From positions 7,350,868 to 7,414,867 of the forward strand of contig OY754331.1 of assembly GCA_963573305.1 (NCBI GenBank): a stretch of 64,000 bases of DNA. Direction: 5' to 3'. The notes under the pieces were generated by a model, which searched no databases, was not told where the DNA came from, and worked only from the letters and a program-made list of their open reading frames with translations. The stretch comes from Pyrrhosoma nymphula (lineage: Eukaryota > Arthropoda > Insecta > Odonata > Coenagrionidae). This document shows, in pieces, positions 46,800 to 58,999 of this stretch (the stretch's first letter is position 1; each line of letters starts with the position of its first letter). The position numbers and the translations under genes are program-made.

Positions 46800-47256
46800 A
46801 TTGTAATTTTTCTAAAAACAGCGACTACCAAGCAGATAGGGTGAAAACAGCTGATGGAAGGACTAGGTTGGGAGGTGCTAGAGACACGGAGGAGGCTATA
46901 CACGCTGCGCTAAGATTGATTGAAAAAGTCACACCAAGCGAGTTTCACTATGACAAGAACGATATTATTTCAACCCCGAACTATGTCTCTAGAACTGAAA
47001 GTAGTGACAAAATATGATAGAGATACACTTTCGAACTGATAGGTGTAAAACCCCTTTTTCTGTGCACCTCTAATGCTTACGGCACAAAAAGAGCATGATA
47101 AAGTGACTATCCGTTATCATGCAGTTCAAATCTTCTTTACCCTCCTCCCATTCCTTCGCCTTATTTCCTCTCTATATTTCAAGATTGGTGACGTAACACC
47201 CACTTCCATACGCCACTATGGTGGCTTTTGGAGTATTGTTTTAGATTTAGATACCA
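46800..47256 (+). pseudogene. CR1/Jockey-like LINE C-terminal relic
   Basis: The translation (with frame breaks) reads SKNSDYQADRVKT, then LETRR-like and LRLIEKV blocks, then NYVSRTESSDKI, and after a frameshift a remnant of the RTDR..FFPRT block. This aligns in order to the better copy at 52.0 kb. The 3' end TAACACCC..CATACGCCACTATGGTGG..AGTATTG matches the 3' ends of the other copies. It is highly decayed and catalytic parts are absent. Confidence 0.7.
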
Positions 47257-47259
47257 TTA

Positions 47260-49355
47260 AGCATATTATATTGGATGGTTTTCAGTTTTTTTCTTGTTTA
47301 AGTTTAACAGCTGAAGCAGCTATAAACACAGTATTTTATGAATATTTTACTGTTATTTCTCAATGAAAAGTCCATCCATGAATAAATCAGACCATCAGTA
47401 CTCACGCTTTCAGGTATATCACATGACCAGATCAATTATAGGGATAGGATTTGCTATCGCTCGATGTATATAGGAAGTAATGAAGATGAATTTCTTAGGT
47501 ATATGTAATTAAAGTTTTCACATGATTAACTGATTGTGCCTTAGTAAATTTATTCACTTTAAGAGCATGAGAGTCCAAATATTTAATAATTATTTAAATA
47601 TACATTAATGCATTTTGAGCCAGTGCATATAAACGGCATTTAGAAAAAATAAAAATTTAAAAGTGAAAGATGTACCTTGTTTATCAGAAAGACCAATGAA
47701 TTCCATCTTTCAGAACTCTATTTACGGCTTAAACAGAAACTGAACAAGATACATAAATTATTCACCAAATTTTCTTTTTCCCAATTCCTTTTTTTTATAT
47801 TCTCACCTTTTCCATGCCAGTTAATTGGAACCCACTCTGCTACATATACCCTTGGCAGCATGGGGAGTAGAATTAGACAATATAAAATCTTCATTATAAT
47901 GTCCTATGACTTACTCAATAATTCTTTAAATTTCCTTTTTTTTGGTTGTTTTAAATCAACGTTGTGCCGTAGAAGGTGTCAAATAACATTACCTCATATA
48001 TTCAACAGTATATTCATTAAATATTTTTCGTTTCTTTACTCTTCGTATAGGAAAACTTCGTTGGTAATTATTTCCTTACCTTTGATCTTCACCAATCATT
48101 AATTAAAACAAATTTCCATGTTCTCTTTTTTTAACTCCACATTGTTCCACAATCAATGTTTTTTTTTTAAATTTAAAGTTATAATTATATAGCTATTTCC
48201 ATTTGGATCAAAATTTGTGTCATATTTTTCCAAGATCCGACGCGTAGACGTACATTTACAATATAAGCATTTATTTCCAGCCATTTCGTTTCCAATGCTC
48301 CAACCAGAACGTCAGAAAAGGCTGCTATTATTTAATATTCGTTATTTTGCAGCAGCAGTAAACACCAAAAACGGATTTCAAGCCAAACTGCAATTAAATT
48401 AGTACGTTGGATTGATAAACCAGGTATCCCATTATTGTGCGAGGCATACCCAAATAACATTAGCACCCACACGTAAATATTTTCAAATAAATCTAACAAA
48501 TCATGATATTATTGATAGTGAGACATTGCTTACTTTTTCTGCACGGTTTGTGATGTTCCTTTGTTACATAACCACCTGTTACTACAAGTTCTGTGTTCTT
48601 TCACTTACAATTTGTATTCGCAATCAAAGAAATAAAATGCTAAAAGAAATTACTCTCTGAGCCAACAGTTTACCGATGAATCATGGCAACGACAAAACAG
48701 TTGATACTCGTGAAAAAGCACACAACAGGCATCGTCAATGCACCTCTGTGTATTGATGCAACTTCACGGGAGTTCTACCAGCGCCTCCAAGTGTCCTCTT
48801 CCATAAGCCTAAATTCTTCCTCCTCGAGGGTAATGCCACCTGAGAAATTCTTCCAAAAGCTCTCAAAAATTAATATCCAGTTTTTAACATTGCGTTGCCA
48901 CTCTATATGTATATAGTATTAGTTATGACTTCGAGAGAATGCACAAATTTCGCGGCAGTCCTCACTGGTCTCCACCGCTCGCTCATTAAGTGCTTTCTTT
49001 GTGCTGCCGTAGAGCCGAGAATCAATCGGTGAGAAGTATGTTTTTCAAATACTTACTATTCTCCTGCTTTCCTCAGTTTTAACTGTACTTCAGAGTGTAA
49101 TATTTCTCATTAAAACTCGCCGTTTCAATTTCAGAATACGTTCGGCACCTCAATAAATATCAGATGCCCTTGTGAAATTGTAGGCCCCTTAGGGAAGCCA
49201 AAAATACTATTTTTTTAAGCTTTATTTCAATTTTCGTTCTTTATAAATGACTGAATTAATGATAAAAATACCACATCTGCATTTTTATGTAAAACATCCT
49301 CCAGTATCTAGTCCTTCAATCAAAGTCAATATTTTCCAACATCGGAGGAGTATAT
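47260..49355. other. AT-rich stretch without a supported gene
   Basis: A 141-codon plus-strand frame at 47677-48102 is rich in Phe, Ser and Asn codons, as expected from AT-rich DNA. No domain is recognised. I see nothing else. Confidence 0.5.
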
Positions 49356-49359
49356 AATA

Positions 49360-49620
49360 TAAGATGTCTGGGCCTCCTAGTAAGTGAAGGTCTCAGCTGG
49401 ACAGAACACACTAACAGTATAGCTAAAACATAATATTCACTGGTGCATTTATGCTCTGTGGGATTGCTAACACTGTAGAACTAGACACTCTAAAACTGCT
49501 ATATTTCCAACGATATATAGGACTATGTGCGATTGGTTGTTGATTGAAAACCATGCGCTGCGTGTAGGTGTCCTGTTTGAAGAGTCGGGAAATCCTCGAT
49601 TTTATTCTGCTTAAGCGTAG
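49360..49620 (+). pseudogene. Jockey-like LINE fragment
   Basis: Across frames the translation reads LGLLVSEGLSWTEHTNSIAK, then a broken FMLCGIANTVELDTLKLLYF, then ENHALRV..LFEES. The first block is the LG..(I/V)...L.W..H...I.K motif after the reverse-transcriptase palm in Jockey/CR1 elements. The second is the typical ..L..I........LK..YF helix that follows. It is short and strongly decayed. It differs in sequence from the CR1-like copies at 33, 47 and 52 kb. Confidence 0.55.
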
Positions 49621-52025
49621 CGGGCACTTTTACAAAATGCCGACGGACATTCGGAAAAATGTCAAACGATTTGGCAAAGACGCTCTGGCGGTGGTGGAGG
49701 AAGGAGGAGGAAATTGTGTGCCTAATGGGAAAACAGCGTCGCCCGCTTGCACGGGAGAACGCCGAGGAAGGTGCATCGTTTCCAAGATTACGAAAAATGC
49801 TGTGGAACCTACATTATTTCCGTTAAAAATGCTTTATTTTTTTAGCAGTTTACATTTTTTCATTTATATATGATTTGTATTGACTTTACAGACGAATGTT
49901 GTCCCCTTTGCTCCATCTTTTAAGAGCCGAATGTTGCAAACAAGATTTAAGAAAAAACTAATGGCATGCAATGAAAACCCCAGCGATCAGATTCCCAGGC
50001 TGTTTAGGGAGCGTAGCATCCACCCAAACTTTAGTTGCCGTTGCTTCCACGCATGGACGCAGCTGTGAGTGATCTTAATGTTCAAGCCGTCTCGTTGGTA
50101 GGCGGCGGAACAACGTGCCGCACCCGGTGCCGTTTCACGGAGAGAGGTGCGGTCGCTCCCAAGATGGGTGAGGGGAGGCTCTTGTATTAGGGGTGTGGGG
50201 GTTGTGTGGGAGGAGGAGTGGGGGTGCGGCACGCGAGCACGCCTTTGAGCTCGACCGCACCCCCGCTCTCCCTCGCCCCTGCTGCTCCCTGTCGGCCAGT
50301 CCCGGTAGCGGTCGCTCCCTCTCGAATCGGCCTTGAATTCCCCTCGAACTATCCACCTCAGGGTCGTAAGGGACATACAGATAAATGAGAAAGTGGCTAT
50401 GATAGTATTTCGACCGGCATTTTAGCATTTTGAATTGAAGTATACACGAATAATCATAGTTTAAATGTTGGATATCAGATAACATTCATGCATCTTACGA
50501 ATATAGTTATTTAATTAATTTTTTATCATTAATCATGATTTCACGTGGGCAAAGAGAAATATTGGTAGGGTGTAATTAAATATTTTATCCATTGGTATAT
50601 TTATTTAGCTAAACGTTTCTACAAATATTATGGAAAAATTTATATTTTTACGCTTTCATGGAATCTGTTTCTAGTAGAATTCTATTGCTCGAAGTTAGAC
50701 ATTATATTGTGATATATGTTTCTTATGATATTCATTCATAGTTTCTCAAACAGTAAGTGGGTATGTGTAGACGGCATACTAAATATGGGAGCAGAAGAGG
50801 TACTCAGAGTGGAGAAGATGCTTGGAACCTTGAGCAAATATTTATGGACGAAAGATAATGGGATGATTGGAGTGTGAAGCGAAGCATGGTCTAAGACTGC
50901 GGAAAAAATAAAATAAATTGGAAGCGATAGATGTTTTTATGCAGAGATAAATGGAGAAATGAGACTAACATGTGTCTAAGTTGTTATGCTCTTAGAACGT
51001 AAATATTCGGAAATTTAGTCGAAACCATAGGTATAGACAATTGTGCAATACATATAAAATATAAAAAAGTCTTAAAAATAAGCTTCCTTGAAGTAAAAAG
51101 CTGTTCAATGACCAGGGTGGGAATTTAAAAGCAGAATGAGGAAATTTTCCTTTAATATTCTCATTGAAGGCGATGAAGAAAGAAAAAGAGAACAAAGATC
51201 GACAATTTAGGAAAGAAGGGTGAATACAGAAAATAATTTATTTTGATGGCAACGCTTTTGCAGTGATTAAATTTATAGGAAAAAAACATAAATCAAGCAT
51301 GGTTCAAAAACTAAAATAAAAAAAATGGGGAAAAGGTAAATCGAGCAATCGAAAAATAAAATCGTCGATTTAGAAATTACGATGAAGTCAGCAGCAAACG
51401 AGCAAAGAAATTTGATCAATCGCTTGAGTAAATGAATAATATTGCCATTTTGCTTTGAAAAAGGCATTATTTACATACTTAATTAGCTAATGTCGTATGA
51501 ACAATAGAAGAATAGTATAGGAAAGTTAAGTTCAAGTGTGCAATGAGGAGGATTAAGTAATACCTATTTATCCTAGGAAAGTAAATTTCCCTAAAAAGTA
51601 AATTTGCTTCAATGATTATAGGTAAACATTCAGTGAAAATAAATACCGCTCTGTGGAATGAGTGCACATTGTGATAAGAGTTTGGGAGAGCACCTACGAG
51701 GTAGTTAAAACCGTAATTATACGATGAGCCTACGTGTTATGGAGGAGGATGTCACTCTTCGAGGCGCTAACGGTCACCGGAGCCTCTCCTGCGATCACCG
51801 CTTCCACCTCCCAAGGTCTATGACCGTCGCCTCAGTGAGTAAGAGGAGTGAGGCACACAGTGCGTCATCAGCATTTTCCGCGGGCTGAGCCTCACTTGGT
51901 GGAGAAAATATATACGCCTGCTTAGGGTGGAATGAATATTTGCGTGCATCCAATGAAAAGGAGAAGGGGGGGGAGAAATGGAGTCCTCCTCCTGATTCCG
52001 TGGGGACTTCCATCGCTCCTTGCGG
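49620..52025. other. Stretch without a supported gene
   Basis: A 101-codon frame at 49568-49873 and a GC-rich patch at 50070-50360 have no recognised domain. At 50780-51000 the phrase KLEAIDVF..R.MEK in one frame vaguely recalls a LINE C-terminus but is too weak to call. Confidence 0.5.
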
Positions 52026-52029
52026 TTGA

Positions 52030-52495
52030 TGGTAATGCATATGGGATCCGGTGCAGAAAGACTTAATTCGGGAACTTAATAAAATACAAAGGAAAGCTGC
52101 GCGATTCGTCAAAAACTGCTGCGGGCGTACAGACAGAGTTAAACAGATGTTAAACGAATTAGGCTAGGAGCCGCTAGAGACTCGGAGGCTGCGCGCTAGG
52201 CTTAGATTGCTTGAGTAATTGAGAATAGATATATTAAAGAGCGACACGGGGAACATCATATTAGAACTCCACTATATTTCCAGGTCCGACAGAAACGATA
52301 AATTAAGAGAGATATTTTGCCGAACGGATAGGTATGGGAATTCGTTTTTCCCCCGAACAATAAGGGACTTTAATAAATGCTAGGCGTAATTTCATTAGAG
52401 CGTTTCCTTTTCATATGTAAACGGCTGGTGTCCTAACACCCCCCCGCCACACGCCTATTGAGGTGGTTTGCGGGGTAGTATGTAGATGTACGTGT
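52030..52495 (+). pseudogene. CR1/Jockey-like LINE C-terminal relic, best copy
   Basis: Almost in one frame the translation reads IWDPVQKDLIRELNKIQRKA, then ARFVKNCCGRTDRVKQMLNE, then LG, a stop, and EPLETRRLRARLRLLE, then HYISRSDRNDKLREIFCRTD, RYG and NSFFPRTIRDFN. These are the diagnostic C-terminal blocks of CR1/Jockey-type LINEs, with a stop in place of Trp in LGWEPL. The 3' untranslated end has CCGCCACACGCC...GGTGG, GGGTAGTATGT and AGATGTA. It is 5'-truncated; endonuclease and catalytic reverse transcriptase are absent. Compared with the 33- and 47-kb copies it is the least decayed. Confidence 0.9.
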
Positions 52496-52499
52496 ATTT

Positions 52500-55400
52500 G
52501 TTTAAATTAAAATGTACCTACCTCAAAGAATACATTTTTTCTCCCAATTTCTATATAAAGGTGGCTGAATGTCTGAATAAGTCTTTTTTTATGTTCAAAA
52601 TGTATATTGTACTGTCATTATTCTTTTAATATTTGCATAAAACAAACAAAAAAAATAACTTTTTGTTATATATAATTTAGAAATGTTTAAATCGGGACTG
52701 ATCAACTGAATCAGTTTCGTAAAAAAATCCCAACCAATGGGAAATTAAGTGGCCGTTAAAGGGTTAATCAATTTCTATCAATAGATCATATCATAGAATA
52801 ATTTTCTCATGAACTAAAAACTTTCCTACATTTAGTTCAAACGCACGTATGTGGAGATCTTAGGTATAGACAATATGGAATAGGAAATACCTTGGAGAGT
52901 TTTGGTTGAAGTCTAGAGCCATCTGGTTGCTAGTGGTTTGATACCCCATGACAGTTACGGTCATAACATTTTCCCTATTTTGTTCAACAGGTTGCGTAAT
53001 TAAATTTTAATGGAAAATTTAACTTTCACCTGTTAGGGAAAATGACATTGGATATGTGACATTTTGAAAAAAGTCATGTTTGACATGTACGAAAAACTTA
53101 AACTTTTAGGTTATTTTGGTCTGCTCCTAAGTTTGCAGCTATACAAATCAAAAACGAATCACCAATCTGAGCTGTGCTTCTCAGATTTATGTCCCAGAAA
53201 GTGTGTTATCAAATGGACTCAGAAAATCCACGTACGCATATTACCCTGCGAAGCGGCGTTGAGGCGTGTGACACGAGCCATGGAAAGAAGATGTCGGAGG
53301 AAAAAGGAATAAGATTAGGCAAATAACGATAGCGGTTTGTTTGAAAATGGAGTGTCCTAGCGTCTTGCCCAGTTATTGTTGGGAAGTCATTATTGATGCG
53401 TGGAAAGAAGACATAGGTTTGTACCAATTTGTTGGCTCTTAATTTTTCGCTTCTATATTTATCATGCGCCGGCTTATATGGCTGCTTTCCTCGGTTTGCC
53501 GACGAGATCACGCTACGTGGAATATATGTGGAGAGCACTCGAGGGGTGGGGGGAGAAGATAGTGGTGTGAATAGATCAATACAGAGGCGCCTCATATACA
53601 CGTAAACAAACAGTGTTTACTGTTCTTACCATAGGCAATCGTTCATCTGATTTTTTTATTAAGGGAGGTTCTGGATGCGATGGTAATTCGATGGCTCTGG
53701 CGAATGGCTGCATATGGAGTGCGATGATCCTAGTTTTCACGATCATGGCTCAAAGCATTAGGAACCAAAGGGCGGAACAAGCCCCCCCAAAGCTCCCAAT
53801 GATGCCACGTATATAGCACCGAATAGCTTGGACCGTACTGCTCCATTCACCACGTGGAAGCTCTTTAAAACCTTACAACCCAAGAGATATTATTCCCTAG
53901 CCACTTATTTTATCCCCAGAACTGATCAACACGCTTAGTGCAGAGAAGGAGTGATTGGATACTCCTTTGATACTTCCGAACCGTAGCTAACCCCTATACC
54001 AATCCTTCAAATGTCCCGTATGTCTCCAGGGATATTTTATTTCCGCTGGTCTAGAGACGTGTTCTCCTGCAGAGAGCTTCGCGGGCGCGTTTTATTTTGA
54101 ATTTGTGAGCACAATGGTACTAAGCATAAACTTACATTATTAACTAGTAGGGAAAGATTCCTCCTAAATTGAATAGTAAAATTCATGGTTTTGGCAACAT
54201 TCATAAAATTTAAAGGCCCTTTTTTACGGCATGATATGAAGCAACGTGGATTTATGCGTGGTGGCTTTAATTGTGTAACGATATTTCATCTTTAAGGTTT
54301 TTATTATGCTGCATTATACAATCCAAATTTTCAACTTTCAAGTTTTATTGAATATTACAAATGGTGGTGGAAGTAGCGGAGCCAGCAAGTAATGTCTAAC
54401 TCGGAAAGTAAATTACAGATTTTTATCATATTGGATAATGATTCTATTTCACTTCACTTCACTTTCTTTCCCTCTAAGTCTTAGGTGGTTATGAGAATAG
54501 TTGGAAGGCGATCCTTGACCTTTTCTGCTGGAGGAAAAGATTTCTCCTAACATGCTGTGCAATAAGCTCATACTACTTCTCCGTAGTGGTAATTTTGGGC
54601 CTACTTGGCCCCGACCTTCCTCGCTGCTGACTACAATTTCTCCTGTCCTTTTCTTCTCTGAAATTACCATGGTATCAAAATGTGAAATTTACTAAAAAAA
54701 ATTGAGAAAAAATAAAATAAAAAATATTAGAAATATTTAGAAATATTTTGTAGAAAAAATTTCATCTGAATCCCTTTATGGATTTTTTTAATTATCGCGC
54801 AATCTCTCTAATTGGTATGGTCGCATTTTTTCTCCCGCCGCACAATTGTTCTTCCCGGCGTCACTTGAAACATGTACTTTGGGGACTGCGTTCGGGGTTC
54901 TTGCTACGCTCCTCTCCGCTAACAACCGGATAGATGACTGGCCCACGATATTCGTATTACAACTATTCTGCCGCTTTGTTGTTTACACCGCCTCGACTTT
55001 CCTCGAAGAATATCTCTCCGTATTCCTCGCTCGAAAGCAACGCGAGTAAGTCCGCATTCGTGTGGGGTAATGTGTAGCAAGACGCCACCCTCGGGAGGGC
55101 TGTTGTTGCCAAGCTGCTCGTGAGGGTGGTGTGTCACATGAGAGGGTCGCATCTCAGGGTTGCATCAGCAGCGGGTTGCGTCAGAGAGCGGAGCTATATT
55201 GTTTTAAGTGGCCTTACACGGACAACTCTTCACCCAAATTGGAGCTAAGTTTCCCCATAGAGACTATGCGAACGAGTGGGAACATCTTTTGAGTACAAGT
55301 TGGTATGTTTCCGAACCTGAGTATTTGTTCCTCTCAGTGAATTAACATTGTGTGAGTGAGAGTAATTGAGAGTTGAGATGCTAATTTTTACGATTTTTAT

Positions 55401-58400
55401 TAGGTATCCCAATGGCAAGGAGATTGAAGTTAGATTTTGATGTGTCACTAGTGTAGATACGCTCGAAGAATTTGTTGACAGTGTTCATCTCTCTCACTAT
55501 TCTCGCACTCTACTCGGGACTACTTCGTCTTTTATGCCCATGAGCATTCTTCCTGCAATAACCTAGCGTTTAAACAACTGGTGGGTCCGAGCTGTGAAAT
55601 ACTGCTTTTAAATGCATTTATCATTCGTCTTTATGCATCACGAACATCTTTTTGCTTACTAAATATCTGAAATAAGCTTGAGTTACATTTAAAGACTATA
55701 TGTTTTCTCTCAGGCGTTCACGTGTTGGCAATTTTATTACAGTTTTGTTAGTCTAGTTCTACGCTAGGTATGATGCATAACACTACTCATCCATTTACCA
55801 TCTATCCAAATTCATATATATTAGTGCAGTCTGGGTGTTATACAGAGTCACTTATTTTTTATGTTCGTTGAATGCCCAAATGAAATATATTCGATTTTTG
55901 TACAAAAAATTTTGTTTGTATTACAAAATGTAAGTATTCCTCGGATTACTGCTATTTGGTTGAACTATTTTTTCAAAGGTTTGATTTATAATCCTCAAAT
56001 TTCCTCGGGAGAATTTGTGACTGAATTTCAACCATATTTTCCTGCTGATTTGCCAATGAATCGATAAGGACGATCGTGGCAATTATAGCAATTTTCAGTA
56101 GATCCAAGCTATGTACCGTCGAGGGTACCGGTTACACCTTTTCTCAGGATTTCGATTTTGGCTTCAGAATGTCGTAATACTGGAGTAAGAATGTGTCAAC
56201 TTATGTGATTGAGGGTTTTGAATAACGTTCGTGTGTAGTCTAACGGTTTAGACGCGCAAGAGAAATAACCGGGTCATTCGGATGAAGGTGTTGACTTCCC
56301 CCCGTGGACACTGTCGCTGTGAGCAATTCACAAAAGTCAAGAGATTCCGGGGCAACCACGTTGAGTGGCGGATGCCGCAGTCATCTGGCAACAATTGTGT
56401 CAACGGGCAGGAAATGTATTATACCGGCATTAAACAGCCAGAGGCCGATGCCCGCTCAGCTGAATGGAATTTACGTACGAAGGAAGCCTTGGGCCGTTGG
56501 GAGAAAGAATGAGAAAGAAAGGAAATACTGAATGGCAGGAGTGCGAGGATGTTTGGGGTTGCACTTAGTTATGGTTATAGGCAATTATTTCTCTTTTCAA
56601 AAATATCTCCTTCCTGCCAAAAAAAAATTGTAAAGCCTAAATGATTTTGAGATATGCTCAAAAATATGAAATTGATATCCAAGCTTGAGGGTACCTACCC
56701 AACTAGGACTGCAGAAAATCCTTATTTACTACGAGCTCTAGGGCAGATGTACAACGAAAGCTCCTTTACATTAATGTGGCTAACGGATTATTTTGTGATG
56801 ATGCAGAAATATCTCTTTGCAATGGAAATTAGTTAAAATATTTTGAAACGAATTAGAATGCAATTTTATTGACAAATATGTAGTCTTGTCAAAAATAACT
56901 AATATATAGAAAACTAAATAATTGTTCAAGTTGCTCTCAATCTTGAAGATAATTCACTATACTATACTCTTAAATAACACCTTGAATATCGTTTACTGAT
57001 GTTACGAATCTTTCCTCTTCCTAAAATATCTATGTGGCGCTTGATACATTATGAAAATATGTTTATATTAATGATTTCTATTGCAGTTTAAGGCAAGATT
57101 AAATTAACACTATGCACAGGGAATACAAATTTCAGGCTGAGGAATAAAAACTACCAATGTCATCAGTAAACTCAACCTAAACAATCCCAATTTATGCAAT
57201 GTTGTACGTGGAAATATAATTTCTGTAGTAAATTACAATTCTAATCCGAAAGAAATTTACCTTGTCTTGTTCTGGCTCTCCAAGATATTCATAAATCATA
57301 GTTAGAAGTAAGTCGTATCAGGGAGCAGAATCACCGTAAACCCGATTTTATGCTTGCTAATGATAACTCATATAATTTACATAAGTAGATTATTGGCCCT
57401 AATAATTCTCTTTTTGGCCTTAGCTCATAAGCGTTAAATATTTGCCATTGATATATGCAGATATAGAGATAGCATTAGGACAGTGTACCACTCAGCACCT
57501 GAAATTCTGGGTAACAGGTATTTAGTAATTCTTTTCAAACTTTAACGTGTAACGCACGGCATTTAGGTAATGAAATTGCATCATAATTCATAAATCTAAT
57601 TTTTTACTGAACTCGGTTATACGGACAAATTATCAATTTTTCTTTACTTTGCCTGATACAAATTCCTTCTTCCTCTCAGTACTAATTGCCTACTTGCTTT
57701 TAAATGTTGAGGAAGAGCTGTTTCTGGGATATAAAAATTGCATTACCCTTTTACGAATCCAAATGTGAAAGATCTTGAACACAATTAAGTCATTCCTTTA
57801 TATTGGAGATCTATGCGCAATTGATTTTAGAGATGGCTTGTGTTGGAGGGCCTAAGGGGACAGTAGGGAATGAAAATATTGGACCGAGTGAAATGTTGAC
57901 AGAAATACGTGATACGTGTTGATTTGCATTGGAAACGACTCCCACGATATTTAAACTGGTTTTTTCTTCCGCCTTCTCTCTGCTTCATATCGCCGATTTA
58001 TTTACATCTTATCAGTAAATTTATATCTGCTTTAAAAGTATTTAAAACACTGTATACTTGAACAGCTAAATCTCTTTCCTGCAAACAATGGTTATCTAGG
58101 TTAATATTGAGATTTATTAGTGTCATGGTTTTAGCCATTTCGTGCGATTTGTAAGAGGAAAGTAACATATTTTAGCATGAAAAAGTGACCCAATGGTGTC
58201 GCGGTGTGACAATGCTTCGGTAATTCCAAAGAAAAGGTTTGCTTAGTACTATGTGACTTTTGATTTTGAGTCTCATTGAGTTATTAACCTGAGGCGTCTT
58301 GTTGTTAATTAATTGATTCGAATTTGGATTTGTATTTATTTGGCCTTCAGTATATTTTAGTCAAGTATGTTCAATTTATGACATTGTATTATTTTGGCTC

Positions 58401-58480
58401 CCATGGGTGGATGACGCAATGGTGATGGGTGGCTCGAGGCGAAAGTGGCATTTGGTGAGCGACCCTCTAATTTTCATTAT
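52500..58480. other. AT-rich stretch without a supported gene
   Basis: GC-richer patches at 54840-55200 and 56280-56530 contain short frames without recognised domains. At 56243-56281 TGTAGTCTAACGG..GCG and a degenerate CGGGTCATTCGG might be a very decayed tRNA-like head. No gene can be supported. Confidence 0.5.
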
Positions 58481-58489
58481 CGCCGCATC

Positions 58490-58700
58490 AATTTTCGAAT
58501 GGAGGTCGGTAACCTGCACAAATCCCGATAAGCCATTGGCTTGTCATCAGGTTTCACAAGGGGCCGAACCACCAGAATTTGACAGAAACACCCATGCCCT
58601 GGGCATGTGGAAAACTGACCCAGGTGGGACTCAAACCCGCGACCCTCGGATTAGCAGGCGAGGACTTTGGCCCGCCGCAACCGGGGCCGGTAGACAGATT
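58490..58700 (-). mobile_element. tRNA-derived SINE
   Basis: On the minus strand the head reads GTCCTCGCCTGCTAATCCG, then AGGGTCGCGGGTTTGAGTCC. CTGCTAA is the anticodon loop of tRNA-Ser(GCT), flanked here by CTCG/CGAG that can pair. GGGTTTGAGTCC is a good B box. The A box is degenerate. The body continues with CAGTTTTCCACATGCCCAGG, GCATGGGTGTTTCTGT and GGTTCGGCCCC to about 58490. Origin from a tRNA-Ser is my inference from the anticodon loop. The acceptor stem does not pair, so it is not a working tRNA. Confidence 0.8.
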
Positions 58701-58820
58701 AAAAACAGACAACGCCGAAACACCAGATAATTTATACGGAAATAAAATATTCACCAGAAACATTTTTATAAAAGATATTATAAATTAAAGGAGCAAATTA
58801 TCAATTCACAATTACTTTGT

Positions 58821-58912
58821 ACGAAGTCACGCGCGCGGTGTAAAGAGGATAAAATTCGCCACGAGCATTCATTTGACATTCGAACCCGGATGGATTCGAA
58901 CCCGGATCTACC
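58821..58912 (-). repeat. tRNA-like SINE piece, minus
   Basis: On the minus strand CGGGTTCGAATCC and, 16 bases on, CGGGTTCGAAT form a duplicated B box. The SINE-like tail GTGGCGAATTTTATCC follows. It faces a second piece on the plus strand. The duplication of the B box is visible directly. Confidence 0.55.
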
Positions 58913-58998
58913 AATTGCGTTTTTTGGAGATTAGGATTCGAATCCTGGTCAAGTAAAACAATATATTCATGGCGATTTTCATCCTTTGGTGTTTAAAG
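58913..58998 (+). repeat. tRNA-like SINE piece, plus
   Basis: AGGATTCGAATCCTGG is a B-box-like palindrome, followed by ATGGCGATTTTCATCC. That tail resembles the GTGGCGAATTTTATCC tail of the opposed piece at 58821-58912. The two form a head-to-head inverted pair of one SINE family. Confidence 0.5.
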
Positions 58999-58999
58999 G

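Noticed and set aside
50780..51000. Possible LINE C-terminus (KLEAIDVF..R.MEK)
   Set aside because: Only one short block fits, and neighbouring expected blocks (YGSETW, YLGS) are absent.
56243..56520. tRNA-like head followed by a protein-like 75-codon frame
   Set aside because: A and B boxes are degenerate and the frame has no recognisable family.
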